This document shows positions 15,595 to 24,657 of a stretch of DNA of 64,000 bases, piece by piece. The notes beneath the pieces were generated by a model. It made no database searches, had not been told where the DNA came from, and saw nothing but the letters and a program-made list of their open reading frames with translations. Position 1 is the first letter of the stretch. The number at the start of each line of letters is the position of its first letter. A program made the translations under genes and the position numbers. The DNA comes from Selenomonadaceae bacterium (GTDB taxonomy: Bacteria; Bacillota; Negativicutes; Selenomonadales; Selenomonadaceae): assembly GCA_017476005.1 (NCBI GenBank), contig JAFVEM010000010.1:19841-83840 (forward strand), written 5' to 3'.

Positions 15595-17373
15595 TTACTC
15601 GGCGCCGCTCTTAACGATAACGTCGCGTATTAAAGCGGCATAGGCCTTTATGCCTTCCTCCGTGGGATGTATGCCGTCGGCGGTCAGCCATGCGGGATGC
15701 TTTGCCGCCTCGCTGTGCCAATCTATGACCGTGAGATTGGGATGAGTTTTTACGGCGGCTTGCAAAAATTCGTTGTTGGTGTTTTGCCACTTCAAGTGGG
15801 GGGCGTGGGTATTTAGCCAAAAAATTTTCCGTTTAGCCCCCAGCATTTCAAAAATGCGCCGGCTATGTACCTCGTAACGTTCGCTGCCGGCAATGGGGCC
15901 GTTGGTGCCTAGATGCACCACCACCGTATCGCCGACGCTACCCTCCGCCACAAGTTTCTCCAGCTCGTCCGCGCCGCCGTTGACATAACGGCTGACCTCG
16001 GCATTCACTTTGGCCTCCGGGAACAGCCGGTTTATTTCACTGGCGGCGCCCAGCATCACCGAATCCCCGATAAAGGTTATGCCGCGCAAATCCGGGGCGT
16101 TGTCTTTTTTGGCCGGGACGGCGTTTGAGGTCGCTTCCTTGTTTTGCAGTTTGGCGGCTTCGCGGTTTAACTGCGCGGCCAGTTTCGTCTGGGCTTCGTC
16201 TTTATCGGGGGAGGAGGCGGCCAGCCCGTAGCAACCGTAGCCCATGATGAAACTGGCAAAGACGGTGACTACAAAAACCGCCGCCACTTTTACAAAAACT
16301 GCGCGCCCGGCGCCCATGAAGCTGCGCGGTCTTAGGAGCATGGCCGACAAGGCATCTGACCATAGGGTTAAAGCCAAGATGATACCGATTTCCGTGGCCA
16401 GCGCTACCCCTCCCGTTATGCCCCAATGCTCAAAGAGGAAAATTACCGGGTACTGCCAGAGAAAAAGGCCGTAGCTGTGTTTCCCCAGCCACGAGAACAA
16501 GGGTTTATCCAACACCTGCGCCGCCGGCAAGTGGGCGACAGCCCCCAAGGTCGCGCAAAATACCAAGGTAATGACGAGCATTCCCCCTTGATAGACCAAG
16601 GGGTTAGCTCCGTCCAGCCAGAGGAAGGCAACTCCCAGAGGGATTAAGGAACAAAAGGCCGTTAGTACCAAGAAAACATTTTTTCCTAAGGAGTTAGGCT
16701 GAAGCGCCTCCCGACTGTTTTCCATAAAGCCCATTACCGCGCCGAAGAGGAAGGCGTACAGTCTGGTGTCGGTGCCGTAGTAAAGCCGGGTCACATCGGC
16801 GGCCGGAGTGTAAAGAAAGGGCATGAGGGCAGCTGTGGCAAAAGAGAGCAGAGCGAAAAAGACAGTGGCGCCGCGCCTTCCCATTAGTTCCTTGAGAGCT
16901 ACAAAAAAAGCAAAAATCAGCGGCCACACCAAATAATATTGCAGTTCCACCCCCAAGAACCACAAGTGAGTAAAGGGCGAAGCGGCGGCCATGCGCGAAA
17001 AATAATCGGCGCTCTCCTTAATTTGCCACCAGTTATTGTAGCCTAGGACGATGGACAAAACTTCCTGTCGTACTCCTCCCATGGTTTCCGGCGCCACCAA
17101 GGAAAACACGCCTAAAGTGGTCAGGAGGACGATAAAAAGAGAAGGATAAATCCGCCGTCCCCGTTTCAAGTAATATGATATAAGACCGAAGTGCTGACTG
17201 CCGTCGGCTTGGTAGGCTAGGAGATAGCCCGTCAGCACAAAGAAAAAAGAAACTCCCAAGTAGCCGCCGGGTAAAACATCGGGCATCAAATGAAAAAAAG
17301 TCACGCCCAGTATCGCCAAGGTTTTCAAAAAATCCAATCCCGGTATATGTCGTTTATGACAGCCGTAAGTCAT
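15595..17373 (-). CDS. oatA: OatA-like O-acetyltransferase (acyltransferase 3 plus SGNH)
   Basis: 592 residues from ATG 17373 (GAAGGA seven bases upstream). Residues 1-380 form the polytopic acyltransferase-3 domain (GLDFLKTLAILGVTFFH, LTGYLLAYQ, FTHLWFLGVELQYYL). Residues 430-592 are an extracytoplasmic SGNH esterase-like domain with FIGDSVMLG (Ser), HLGTNG (Asn) and DGIHPTEEG (Asp-His). This is the build of OatA, which O-acetylates peptidoglycan MurNAc to resist lysozyme. An acyl transfer to another wall glycan is equally possible. It stands alone. An earlier in-frame codon at 17424 lacks a ribosome site. Confidence 0.88.
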   Translation of the reverse strand: MTYGCHKRHIPGLDFLKTLAILGVTFFHLMPDVLPGGYLGVSFFFVLTGYLLAYQADGSQHFGLISYYLKRGRRIYPSLFIVLLTTLGVFSLVAPETMGGVRQEVLSIVLGYNNWWQIKESADYFSRMAAASPFTHLWFLGVELQYYLVWPLIFAFFVALKELMGRRGATVFFALLSFATAALMPFLYTPAADVTRLYYGTDTRLYAFLFGAVMGFMENSREALQPNSLGKNVFLVLTAFCSLIPLGVAFLWLDGANPLVYQGGMLVITLVFCATLGAVAHLPAAQVLDKPLFSWLGKHSYGLFLWQYPVIFLFEHWGITGGVALATEIGIILALTLWSDALSAMLLRPRSFMGAGRAVFVKVAAVFVVTVFASFIMGYGCYGLAASSPDKDEAQTKLAAQLNREAAKLQNKEATSNAVPAKKDNAPDLRGITFIGDSVMLGAASEINRLFPEAKVNAEVSRYVNGGADELEKLVAEGSVGDTVVVHLGTNGPIAGSERYEVHSRRIFEMLGAKRKIFWLNTHAPHLKWQNTNNEFLQAAVKTHPNLTVIDWHSEAAKHPAWLTADGIHPTEEGIKAYAALIRDVIVKSGAE

Positions 17374-17479
17374 AGAATCCTTCTTTCTCCTCTGTAGGTA
17401 AAATTTAGTGGTAAGTCCACGCAAAACGCCCCTAGTCTATCACCGCCCCCAATATTCTGCAACCCCTTTTCGGCCATGA

Positions 17480-17507
17480 TTGACAAAGACGGTAGAAACA
17501 GTATAAA
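17480..17507 (+). promoter_or_regulatory. Sigma-A-type promoter for TPR protein and fprA
   Basis: TTGACA (17480-17485) and TATAAA (17502-17507) with a 16-base spacer, about 60 bases before the ATG at 17567. Confidence 0.7.
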
Positions 17508-17566
17508 ATCGAACCGAAAAATTCCCCGAAAAATATAATAAATCACCGGGAAAGGAGATAAGAGGC

Positions 17567-18733
17567 ATGAAAATCGAGAAAAAGTGTTTGGCTTTGCTTA
17601 CTGTGGCATTCCTGACGGCGAGCGCTCTGAACGTTGGGACGGCTCACGCCGAAGTCAAGGAAATGACCGCCAAGGGCGAATACACCATGAGCAAACACGA
17701 AACCATTGATGCCGCCCAACAACACGCTTTAAAAGAGGCGGAGCGGCAAGCGGTGGAGCAAGCCGGTGTCTATATCAAAAGCTACACCCAAACCAAGGAT
17801 ATGCAGGTGGTGTCCGACGAAGTGACGGCCATCGCCAGCAATATTTTAAAAATCCTCAGCAAAGAGTTTCAAAATGTTTTAGACGAGGCCGGAAACGTCA
17901 CCGTCATCGTCAACATTCGCGCCAGCGTAGATACGGATGCGGCGGTGCAGGGATTGAATCGCGCCGACGTGCAGGATGTCACCGAAAAATATCGGCAACT
18001 GGAGGCCGATTACGCCGCCCAAGCCGCCGAACTCAAAGCCCTGAAGGAAAAAATGAACGCCGCCCCCCAAAACGAGGCGCAGGTGGAGTCGGAAATTAAA
18101 GCCGCCGACGCTAAATTCCAAGCTCTCGACAAGCTCAAGGCCGCCATGCAAGCCGAATACAGCGGCAATTTCCCCGAGGCTCTGCGCCTGTACGACGAGA
18201 CCATTGCCCTTGACCAAAGCATCGAAGCGGCTTATGTAAATCGCAGTCGCATTAGAATGCAAGTCAAGGGAGACGCACAAGGGGCTTTGGAAGATTGCAA
18301 TAAAGCCGTGGCGCTGGCGCCGAGTCACGCCTTGGCCTACTACAATCGAGGCTTTGTCTATTGGCAGTTGCAGGACGGCATCAGGGCGGTGCAAGACATA
18401 ACTCGCGCCATCGAGCTTAATCCCCAATATACCGAGGCTTATTTTAATCGGGGCATTGCCCTGTCCCAAATGGGAGATCCCCAAGGCGCCATCAAGGATT
18501 TCACGCAGGTGATACAGCTAGACCCCAAAAACTCCGAAGCCTATTGCAATATGGGAGTGGCCTACTACAACTTGCAGAATCTGCCGGCCTCAATGGAGTG
18601 TTTTAATAAGGCCATCGCCATCAATCCCAACGTGGGCAAATACTACCACGGTCGCGCCATTCTGTACAACCAAATGGGCAATTTCGCTCAAGCCCAAGCG
18701 GACGAGCAGAAAGCGCAAACCTTAGGGTATTGA
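17567..18733 (+). CDS. Exported TPR protein with FlgT-N/LPP20-like N-terminal domain
   Basis: 388 residues. A signal peptide (cleavage near ATAHA-type site, TAHAEVK) leads a roughly 100-residue domain (KGEYTMSKHETIDAAQQHA, ERQAVEQAGVYIKSYT) of the FlgT-N/LPP20-like type. A coiled coil follows (residues 140-185), then about five TPR repeats (190-388; for example AYYNRGFVYWQLQDGIRAV and AYFNRGIALSQMGDPQGAI). It should be a periplasmic or surface scaffold. Two paralogues lie at 59320-60194 (broken) and 61597-63261. It shares a transcript with fprA 25 bases downstream; a functional link is not evident. Confidence 0.82.
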   Translation: MKIEKKCLALLTVAFLTASALNVGTAHAEVKEMTAKGEYTMSKHETIDAAQQHALKEAERQAVEQAGVYIKSYTQTKDMQVVSDEVTAIASNILKILSKEFQNVLDEAGNVTVIVNIRASVDTDAAVQGLNRADVQDVTEKYRQLEADYAAQAAELKALKEKMNAAPQNEAQVESEIKAADAKFQALDKLKAAMQAEYSGNFPEALRLYDETIALDQSIEAAYVNRSRIRMQVKGDAQGALEDCNKAVALAPSHALAYYNRGFVYWQLQDGIRAVQDITRAIELNPQYTEAYFNRGIALSQMGDPQGAIKDFTQVIQLDPKNSEAYCNMGVAYYNLQNLPASMECFNKAIAINPNVGKYYHGRAILYNQMGNFAQAQADEQKAQTLGY

Positions 18734-18763
18734 TGAAAAAACAAAAATTAGGAGGTTATGTCT

Positions 18764-19930
18764 GTGCAAGCGGTGAAATTTAAGGAAGATATCTATTGGG
18801 TGGGAGCCATCGACTGGTCGGTGCGTAATTTTCACGGCTACGAAACCAGCCGGGGCAGTACCTATAACGCTTACCTGATTCTCGATGACAAAATCACGCT
18901 CATCGACACGGTGAAACACGGTTTTGAAGAGGAGCTACTATCCCGAATTTCGTCGGTGGTGAACCCGGCGGATATTGACTATATTATTTCCAGCCATGTG
19001 GAGCCGGATCACTCCGGGGGACTACCCTTCATGCGCCAACACTCCCCCAAGGCGGAAATCATTACCAGCTCTCCCCAAGGCTTAAAGGGACTGACGGCGC
19101 GTTACGGGGAGCTTAATTATAAAGCGGTCAAATCCGGGGAGACTTTAAACCTAGGCCGCCGCAACTTAAGTTTTGTCACCACCCCCATGCTCCACTGGCC
19201 GGACAGCATGGTGACATATTGCCCAGAGGAGAAAATTCTCTTCTCTAACGACGCCTTTGGACAGCATCTGGCCACCACCGAACGGTTTGACGACGAAAAC
19301 GATTTGCCCACGGTAATGAGGGAGGCCAAAAAATATTACGCCAATATCCTCATGCTCTTTGGCCAGCAAGCTCAAAAAGCCATGCAAGCCTTGGGAGGGC
19401 TTGACATAGAACTCATCGCCACTGGACACGGCGTCTCTTGGCGTAGCCACATTTCGGATATTTTGGCCGCCTATGAGCGTTGGAGTAAGTATGAAGTAGA
19501 GGATAAGGCCGTGGTGGTTTTTGACAGCATGTGGCACTCCACGGAAATCATGGCGAGAACCATCGCCGACGCATTCCGGCAAAAGGGCATCCCGGCTCGT
19601 TACTTCGACCTCAAGAGCAATCACATATCCGACGTGGTAACGGAAATTTTCACGTCCCGTTATTTGGCCGTAGGTTCTCCCACCCTAAATAATCAAATGA
19701 TGCCCACGGTGGCCTCCCTGCTGTGCTACCTAAAGGGACTCGCCCCCAAAAATCAAAAAGCCTTCGCCTTCGGTTCCTACGGTTGGGGTGGCCAAAGCGT
19801 GGGACTTATCGAGAACGAACTAAACGCCATGGGACTCACGCCGGCTCTACCCGGACAAAAAATAGCCAACCTCCCCACCGCCGAACAACTGGCCGCTTTA
19901 ACGGACAGCGTACAGTCTCTGGTGGGGTGA
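18764..19930 (+). CDS. fprA: Flavodiiron protein (FprA family)
   Basis: About 389 residues. An N-terminal metallo-beta-lactamase-like diiron domain carries SHVEPDHSGGLP (HxExDHxG) and TTPMLHWPDSM. A C-terminal flavodoxin domain (from about residue 250) begins VVFDSMWHSTEIMARTI. These A-type flavoproteins reduce O2 to water or NO to N2O and protect anaerobes. The ribosome site GGAGG ends at 18755, only two bases before ATG 18758 but eight before GTG 18764, so the GTG is the more likely start. The family call is secure. Confidence 0.92.
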   Translation: MQAVKFKEDIYWVGAIDWSVRNFHGYETSRGSTYNAYLILDDKITLIDTVKHGFEEELLSRISSVVNPADIDYIISSHVEPDHSGGLPFMRQHSPKAEIITSSPQGLKGLTARYGELNYKAVKSGETLNLGRRNLSFVTTPMLHWPDSMVTYCPEEKILFSNDAFGQHLATTERFDDENDLPTVMREAKKYYANILMLFGQQAQKAMQALGGLDIELIATGHGVSWRSHISDILAAYERWSKYEVEDKAVVVFDSMWHSTEIMARTIADAFRQKGIPARYFDLKSNHISDVVTEIFTSRYLAVGSPTLNNQMMPTVASLLCYLKGLAPKNQKAFAFGSYGWGGQSVGLIENELNAMGLTPALPGQKIANLPTAEQLAALTDSVQSLVG

Positions 19931-19954
19931 AAGCAAAATAATGGTGAAAAATAG

Positions 19955-20000
19955 GGGCTGTCGCACGAAGGAAAAAATTCTTCGTGTGACAGTCCCTTTC
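19955..20000 (+). terminator. Terminator after fprA
   Basis: GGGCTGTCGCACGAAG (19955-19970) pairs with CTTCGTGTGACAGTCCC (19980-19996), followed by TTTC. Confidence 0.8.
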
Positions 20001-20011
20001 ATCGTTATACT

Positions 20012-20053
20012 GGATAACGTTAGAGCTTTCCGCAGGAAAGTCTTACGTTATCC
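20012..20053. repeat. Imperfect inverted repeat before copA
   Basis: GGATAACGT (20012-20020) is repeated inverted at 20045-20053, with an inner CTTTCC/GGAAAG hairpin. It lies between the fprA terminator and the copA promoter. It could be an operator, a second terminator or a relic; nothing decides. Confidence 0.45.
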
Positions 20054-20111
20054 GTATATACCGCGGACGAATTTTCCGAAAAAAGAATAGTTTTTCTTTC
20101 GCGAGTATAAA

Positions 20112-20152
20112 TGAGAATTATTCTTGACAACTCCGGCGATAACCGTTAATTT
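20112..20152 (+). promoter_or_regulatory. copA promoter overlapped by a Fur/PerR-like inverted repeat
   Basis: TTGACA (20124-20129) and TAATTT (20147-20152) with a 17-base spacer form the promoter. TGAGAATTATTCTTG (20112-20126), centred on the perfect AGAAT-T-ATTCT, overlaps the -35 and matches the 7-1-7 Fur-family box at about 11 of 15 positions. I saw no CsoR-type GC-rich operator. Confidence 0.5.
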
Positions 20153-20204
20153 ATATGGGAAACACAAAAGTTACAACCCAAATTTTATAATGGAGGCCGG
20201 TAAA

Positions 20205-22766
20205 TTGCCAAAACAAAAATTTGCCGTCACGGGCATGACCTGCTCGGCATGCAGCGCCAGAGTGGAAAAAACCGTGGCGAAACTGGCCGGGGTGGATGAC
20301 GTCAGCGTGAATTTGCTCACGAACAGTATGCAGCTCAGTTACGATGACCGGCAAGTGACCGTGGAGGACATTGTGGCGGCGGTGGAAAAGGCCGGATACG
20401 GCGCCAGCCCCTTGGAGGGCAAAGCTCCTGCCGGCGCAACCAAACCGAAACAGCAGGACACCGGGAACGTAAAACAATTGCATGAAATGCAAAGGCGGCT
20501 CATAGGCTCCGTTATCTTCCTCATTCCCACAATGTATATTGCCATGCACCACATGTTATGGGAATGGCTGGGGGTGCCGGTGCCGGAATGGTTTCGCGCT
20601 GTGTTTCACGGACCCGAGAACGCCGTTACCTTTGCTTTGGCGCAATTCCTGCTGATTTTGCCCATTATGTACCTGAATCGTAGCTATTATGAGCGTGGGT
20701 TTACAAGTCTGTGGCAGGGAGCGCCCAACATGGACAGCTTGGTGGGGGTAGGCTCCATGGCCTCTGTCCTCTACGGCGTGTTCGCCCTGTTTCGCTTGAG
20801 CTTTGGGCTGGGACATGGGGATTTAGCTTTAGTCCGGGAGTACAGTGAAAATCTTTATTTTGAATCCGCCGGCATGATCGTCACTCTGATAACCGTGGGG
20901 AAATACTTGGAGGCCAAGGCCAAGGGTCGAACGGGCGAGGCTCTGGCCAAGCTGAAATCTTTGGCGCCGCAGGAAGCCTCCCTTTGGCGAGATGGGCAGG
21001 AAATAAAAATCCCCGTGGAAAAATTGCAGGTGGGAGACGAGCTAATCCTGCGACCGGGGGAGAGCATTCCAGCCGATGGCCGGGTCACTTTCGGTCAAAC
21101 CACGGTGGATGAGTCCGCCGTAACGGGAGAAAGTATGCCCGTCCCCAAAACCGTGGGGTCGTCGGTAACGGCGGCTACCCTAAACCAAGGCGGAATGATT
21201 CGCTTTCGGGCGGAAAAAGTGGGGGAGGACACCACCATCAGCCAGATCATTCGTCTGCTGGAGGAGGCCGGCGCCAGCAAAGCTCCCATTGCGCGGCTGG
21301 CGGATAAAATTGCCGGCGTCTTTGTCCCGGCGGTCATGTTGATAGCGGTTATAACTGCGGCTGCTTGGCTTCTCCTCGGCGCCTCGGCGGAATTTGCTTT
21401 TTCGACGGCCATCTCGGTCTTGGTTATCTCCTGTCCCTGCGCCTTGGGGCTGGCTACCCCGGTGGCCATCATGGTGGGAACGGGGAAAGGGGCGGAGTGC
21501 GGTCTGCTCATTAAATCCGGCGAAGCCTTGGAAACGGGAGCTAAGGTGGATACGGTGGTGCTGGATAAAACCGGCACCGTGACCCAAGGCAAGCCCCAAA
21601 TAACCGACCTTATCCCCATCAACATAAACGAGACAGACCTTATCGCGCTGGCGGCCGGTTTGGAACAGGGTAGCGAACACCCCTTAGGGCAGGCGGTGGC
21701 GGAGCTGGCCAAGGAGCGCCGGATTACCCCCTGGAAGGTGGGGGATTTTCAAGCCGTTTTTGGGGAAGGGGTGACGGCCAAGTTCCAAGGCGAAATTATC
21801 CAAGGCGGCAATCAGAGGATGATGGAAAAGCGAGGGATTGATTTCACCCCGTACCAAGAACAACTGGAGCAACTCGCAGCCGAGGGTAAAACGCCGCTTT
21901 TTTTTGCGCGAGGCGCAAGCCCGGTGGGAGTTTTGGCGGCCGCCGACCAAGAAAAAGCGGACAGCCGCGCAGCCATCCGAGAATTTAAGGCCATGGGACT
22001 GCGACTGGTTATGCTCACCGGCGACAACGAGCGAACGGCGAAAGCCGTAGCAAAGCGAGTAGGTATCGCCGAAGTGGTGGCGGGAGTCCTCCCCACTCGT
22101 AAGGACGAAGAAATCAAAAAACTGCAAGGCGAGGGGCGAAAGGTGGCCATGATCGGCGACGGGATGAATGATGCGCCGGCGCTTACGCGAGCGGATTTGG
22201 GGCTAGCCATCGGCGCCGGCACGGATGTGGCTATTGAGAGCGCCGACGGCGTTTTAATGACCAACAGCCTGATGAATGGCGTCAACGCCTTGCGCCTGTC
22301 TCGCGCCGTCCTCCGCAACATCAAGGAAAATTTGTTTTGGGCGTTTTTCTATAATGTAATCGGTATTCCCTTGGCCGCCGGGGTGCTTTATCCTGTCTTT
22401 GGACTCAAACTTTCGCCTATGCTGGCGGCGGCGGCCATGAGTTTATCCAGCGTGTCGGTGGTAATGAACGCCCTGCGCTTGCGGCGCTTTAGGCCAATCA
22501 TTTTTCAGGATTCAGTACCTGAAAACAAATTTATTGAAAGCAAATTTATTGAGGAGGCTTTTTCCATGGAAAAAGAATTGAAAATCGAAGGCATGATGTG
22601 CGCCCACTGCCAGAAGCATGTACACGACGCTTTGGCCAAAATGGAGGGCGTAGAAAAGGTAACGGTTGACCTAGAGCAAAAAACGGCGAGCCTTACCCTC
22701 CAGCGCGACATCCCCCGAGAGGAATTTGCGCGAGTGATTGCCGACGCCGGCTATGAGCTGGTGTAG
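20205..22766 (+). CDS. copA: Copper-exporting P1B-type ATPase with C-terminal CopZ-like domain
   Basis: About 853 residues. N-terminal metal-binding domain with MTCSACSARVEK; transmembrane copper site SCPCALGLATP; phosphorylation site LDKTGTVTQG; nucleotide site MLTGDNERTAK; hinge GDGMNDAPAL. It pumps Cu(I) out of the cytoplasm. The start is TTG 20205, eight bases after GGAGG (20192-20196); earlier in-frame codons fall on the promoter. Unusually, after a Phe/Ile/Glu-rich linker containing a 15-base direct repeat, the frame runs into a second heavy-metal domain with MMCAHCQKHV that has its own ribosome site and ATG (22566). csoR is 12 kb away. Confidence 0.94.
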   Translation: MPKQKFAVTGMTCSACSARVEKTVAKLAGVDDVSVNLLTNSMQLSYDDRQVTVEDIVAAVEKAGYGASPLEGKAPAGATKPKQQDTGNVKQLHEMQRRLIGSVIFLIPTMYIAMHHMLWEWLGVPVPEWFRAVFHGPENAVTFALAQFLLILPIMYLNRSYYERGFTSLWQGAPNMDSLVGVGSMASVLYGVFALFRLSFGLGHGDLALVREYSENLYFESAGMIVTLITVGKYLEAKAKGRTGEALAKLKSLAPQEASLWRDGQEIKIPVEKLQVGDELILRPGESIPADGRVTFGQTTVDESAVTGESMPVPKTVGSSVTAATLNQGGMIRFRAEKVGEDTTISQIIRLLEEAGASKAPIARLADKIAGVFVPAVMLIAVITAAAWLLLGASAEFAFSTAISVLVISCPCALGLATPVAIMVGTGKGAECGLLIKSGEALETGAKVDTVVLDKTGTVTQGKPQITDLIPININETDLIALAAGLEQGSEHPLGQAVAELAKERRITPWKVGDFQAVFGEGVTAKFQGEIIQGGNQRMMEKRGIDFTPYQEQLEQLAAEGKTPLFFARGASPVGVLAAADQEKADSRAAIREFKAMGLRLVMLTGDNERTAKAVAKRVGIAEVVAGVLPTRKDEEIKKLQGEGRKVAMIGDGMNDAPALTRADLGLAIGAGTDVAIESADGVLMTNSLMNGVNALRLSRAVLRNIKENLFWAFFYNVIGIPLAAGVLYPVFGLKLSPMLAAAAMSLSSVSVVMNALRLRRFRPIIFQDSVPENKFIESKFIEEAFSMEKELKIEGMMCAHCQKHVHDALAKMEGVEKVTVDLEQKTASLTLQRDIPREEFARVIADAGYELV
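22566..22766 (+). CDS. CopZ-like copper chaperone, nested in frame at the 3' end of copA
   Basis: A complete 66-residue heavy-metal-associated domain (MEKELKIEGMMCAHC, CxxC copper site; beta-alpha-beta-beta-alpha-beta pattern) whose ATG 22566 is preceded by GAGGAGG at the ideal eight-base spacing. It is in frame with copA with no stop between them. It could therefore be made both as a fused tail of CopA and as a free chaperone. The linker codons look like a former intergenic region (inference). Confidence 0.5.
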   Translation: MEKELKIEGMMCAHCQKHVHDALAKMEGVEKVTVDLEQKTASLTLQRDIPREEFARVIADAGYELV

Positions 22767-22837
22767 GCAGGGATAATAAATCACGGAAATTCAAAAGTGG
22801 TCGATTGCATTTACCAAAATACAGTGACTATTTTATG

Positions 22838-22890
22838 AAACGAAGTGCACCCCTGCAAAGTTATCGCTTTGCAGGGGCGCACTTCGTTTA
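22838..22890. terminator. Bidirectional terminator between copA and PTS genes
   Basis: CGAAGTGCACCCCTGCAAAG (22841-22860) and its complement with one mismatch (22867-22886) make a stem of about 20 bp, loop TTATCG, with flanking AAA and TTTA. Confidence 0.85.
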
Positions 22891-22901
22891 ACCGAAAAAT
22901 A

Positions 22902-23729
22902 TTAGGCGAAAATGCCGCAGGCGTAGCCCACGATACCGATGGCAAACAGGCCGATGATGATAAGCAAGGGATTCATGCCCTTCTTTAAGAGGTACATGCA
23001 GGCGAAGGTCATGAGGAGAGGCACGATGCTGGGCATTAAGCTGTCCAAAATGCTCTGGAGGGTGGTCACCACATGCTCCCCGGCGCTGTTGTCGTACTCG
23101 GACAGCACCAAGGGCATATTGACGGAAGTCCACTTCGCCACCAAAGCGCCCATAACCAAGAGACCAAGGACGGAAGAACCTTCGGTGAGATAGCGCATCT
23201 TGTTGCCGCCCATCTCATCCACCAGTTCCGTACCTTTGTCGTAGCCGTACATGACGCCGTACCAGTTGGTGAGGAGGCGAATGACGTTAAAGGCGATGAA
23301 GAAAATGAGGGGGCCAATGATGCTACCGGTCAAAGCGATACCGGCGCCCAAAGCCGCCAGCACCGGGCGCAAAGTTCCCCAGAAAATCGGGTCGCCCACG
23401 CCAGCCAGAGGGCCGATAAGACCTACCTTCACGCCGGAGAGGGTACCTTCGCTGATGTCGGCGCCGTTAGCCTTTTTCTCCTCCATGGCGGCGATGATGC
23501 CCATGATGGGGGTAGCGAGGAAGGGCTGGGTGTTGAAGAATTCCAAGTGACGCTTCAAGGAACGCTTGTACTCCTCCGGGTCGTCCTTGTAGAGCTTCTT
23601 GAGAGCCGGAATCAGGGAAACGCAGAACCCGATGGCCTGCATACGCTCGAAGTTGAAGGATCCCAAGAGGAAGTTGGAACGAATGAAGATGTTGATGAGA
23701 TCCCCTTTGTTTAATTGTTTAGTAGCCAT
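22902..23729 (-). CDS. PTS mannose/fructose/sorbose family IID component
   Basis: 275 residues. IID membrane subunit of a mannose-family phosphotransferase permease: NFERMQAIGFCVSLIPALKKLY near the N terminus, ANGADISEGTLSGVKVGLIGPLAGVGDPIFWGT-type sequence in the middle (conserved GPLAGVGD), and hydrophobic helices at the C terminus. With IIC it forms the sugar channel. It is the last gene of the leftward IIB-IIC-IID unit, 12 bases after IIC. The sugar is not predictable. Confidence 0.93.
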   Translation of the reverse strand: MATKQLNKGDLINIFIRSNFLLGSFNFERMQAIGFCVSLIPALKKLYKDDPEEYKRSLKRHLEFFNTQPFLATPIMGIIAAMEEKKANGADISEGTLSGVKVGLIGPLAGVGDPIFWGTLRPVLAALGAGIALTGSIIGPLIFFIAFNVIRLLTNWYGVMYGYDKGTELVDEMGGNKMRYLTEGSSVLGLLVMGALVAKWTSVNMPLVLSEYDNSAGEHVVTTLQSILDSLMPSIVPLLMTFACMYLLKKGMNPLLIIIGLFAIGIVGYACGIFA

Positions 23730-23741
23730 GTGCCTGCCTCC

Positions 23742-24539
23742 TTACATGAGATCCGAATCGTCAACGTCATCCACCGGGTTACCGGAATGACCGGCAGCGG
23801 CGGCGCTCAGTTCACGCTCCAAGCCCTTAATGTGGAAGAAAGCGCAGATAAGGCCGATGGCGCCGAAACCGATGAGGTTGATGTCCGTGAACACAGCCAA
23901 GAGGAAGCCCAAGAAGAAATAAGGCATGAGGGACTTGGCGTTCATCATGTTGATAACCATAGCATAACCTACGACCACGATGAAACCGCCGGAGACCTGA
24001 AGCCCACGAGTGATAACTTCGGGAATGGAGCTAAGCATGGAGTTGACCGTATCGGTACCGGCCACCGCCGCCACCAACATGGCCGGGATAGCCACGCGAA
24101 TACCTTGCAGGAGGAGGCCGCCTAAGTGGCACATCTCAATGCCGAAAGCATTGCCTTGCAGGGCGAATTTATCAGCCAAATGCTGGAAGAAAACGGTGAT
24201 GGTACGCACGAAGATGGTCAGCACCTGACCGGCAGCCGCCAAGGGAACAGCCAAAGCGATACCGGCGCCGATGCTCTGATGTCCTACGATAACGAGAATA
24301 GCGGAAACCACGGAGGCCAAGGCCGCGTCCGGCGCCATAGCCGCGCCCACGTTCATCCAGCCCAAGGCCAGCATTTCCAAAGTACCGCCCAAGATAATAC
24401 CGGTGGTAACGTCGCCCAAAACCATGCCCACCATGGTGCAAGCCACCAAAGGACGATGGAACTGCGCCTCGTCCAACACGGAAGCCATACCGGCTATCAT
24501 GGCGACGACGAATAACAAAATAAATTGCATGGACGTCAT
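23742..24539 (-). CDS. PTS mannose/fructose/sorbose family IIC component
   Basis: About 265 residues. The polytopic IIC subunit has the family motif LGDVTTGIILGGTLEMLALGW and a run of hydrophobic helices. The start at ATG 24539 is 11 bases from AGGAG; GTG 24551 would sit on that site. The C-terminal tail (AAAAGHSGNPVDDVDDSDLM) is hydrophilic and probably cytoplasmic. A 120-base gap with an imperfect hairpin separates it from the IIB gene. Confidence 0.92.
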   Translation of the reverse strand: MTSMQFILLFVVAMIAGMASVLDEAQFHRPLVACTMVGMVLGDVTTGIILGGTLEMLALGWMNVGAAMAPDAALASVVSAILVIVGHQSIGAGIALAVPLAAAGQVLTIFVRTITVFFQHLADKFALQGNAFGIEMCHLGGLLLQGIRVAIPAMLVAAVAGTDTVNSMLSSIPEVITRGLQVSGGFIVVVGYAMVINMMNAKSLMPYFFLGFLLAVFTDINLIGFGAIGLICAFFHIKGLERELSAAAAGHSGNPVDDVDDSDLM

Positions 24540-24657
24540 GAATGAGTACACTCCTTTTTTAAGGAAGAAGGTTATACCGCCCGTCGCGGAAAGGAGTTGC
24601 GGAAAGGTGTTACGAATCTCGCTCGATTCCCTCTCCGCGAGGAACGGCGAGATAAAA

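Noticed and set aside
16010..16474. Open frames opposite the OatA-like gene
   Set aside because: Shadows in a GC-rich gene; no start signals or motifs.
20124..20204. Longer N terminus for CopA
   Set aside because: The codons lie on the promoter (TTGACA at 20124 is the -35) and the ribosome site at 20192-20196 points to TTG 20205.
21095..21712. 205-codon open frame opposite copA
   Set aside because: Shadow of the P-type ATPase; low-complexity composition.
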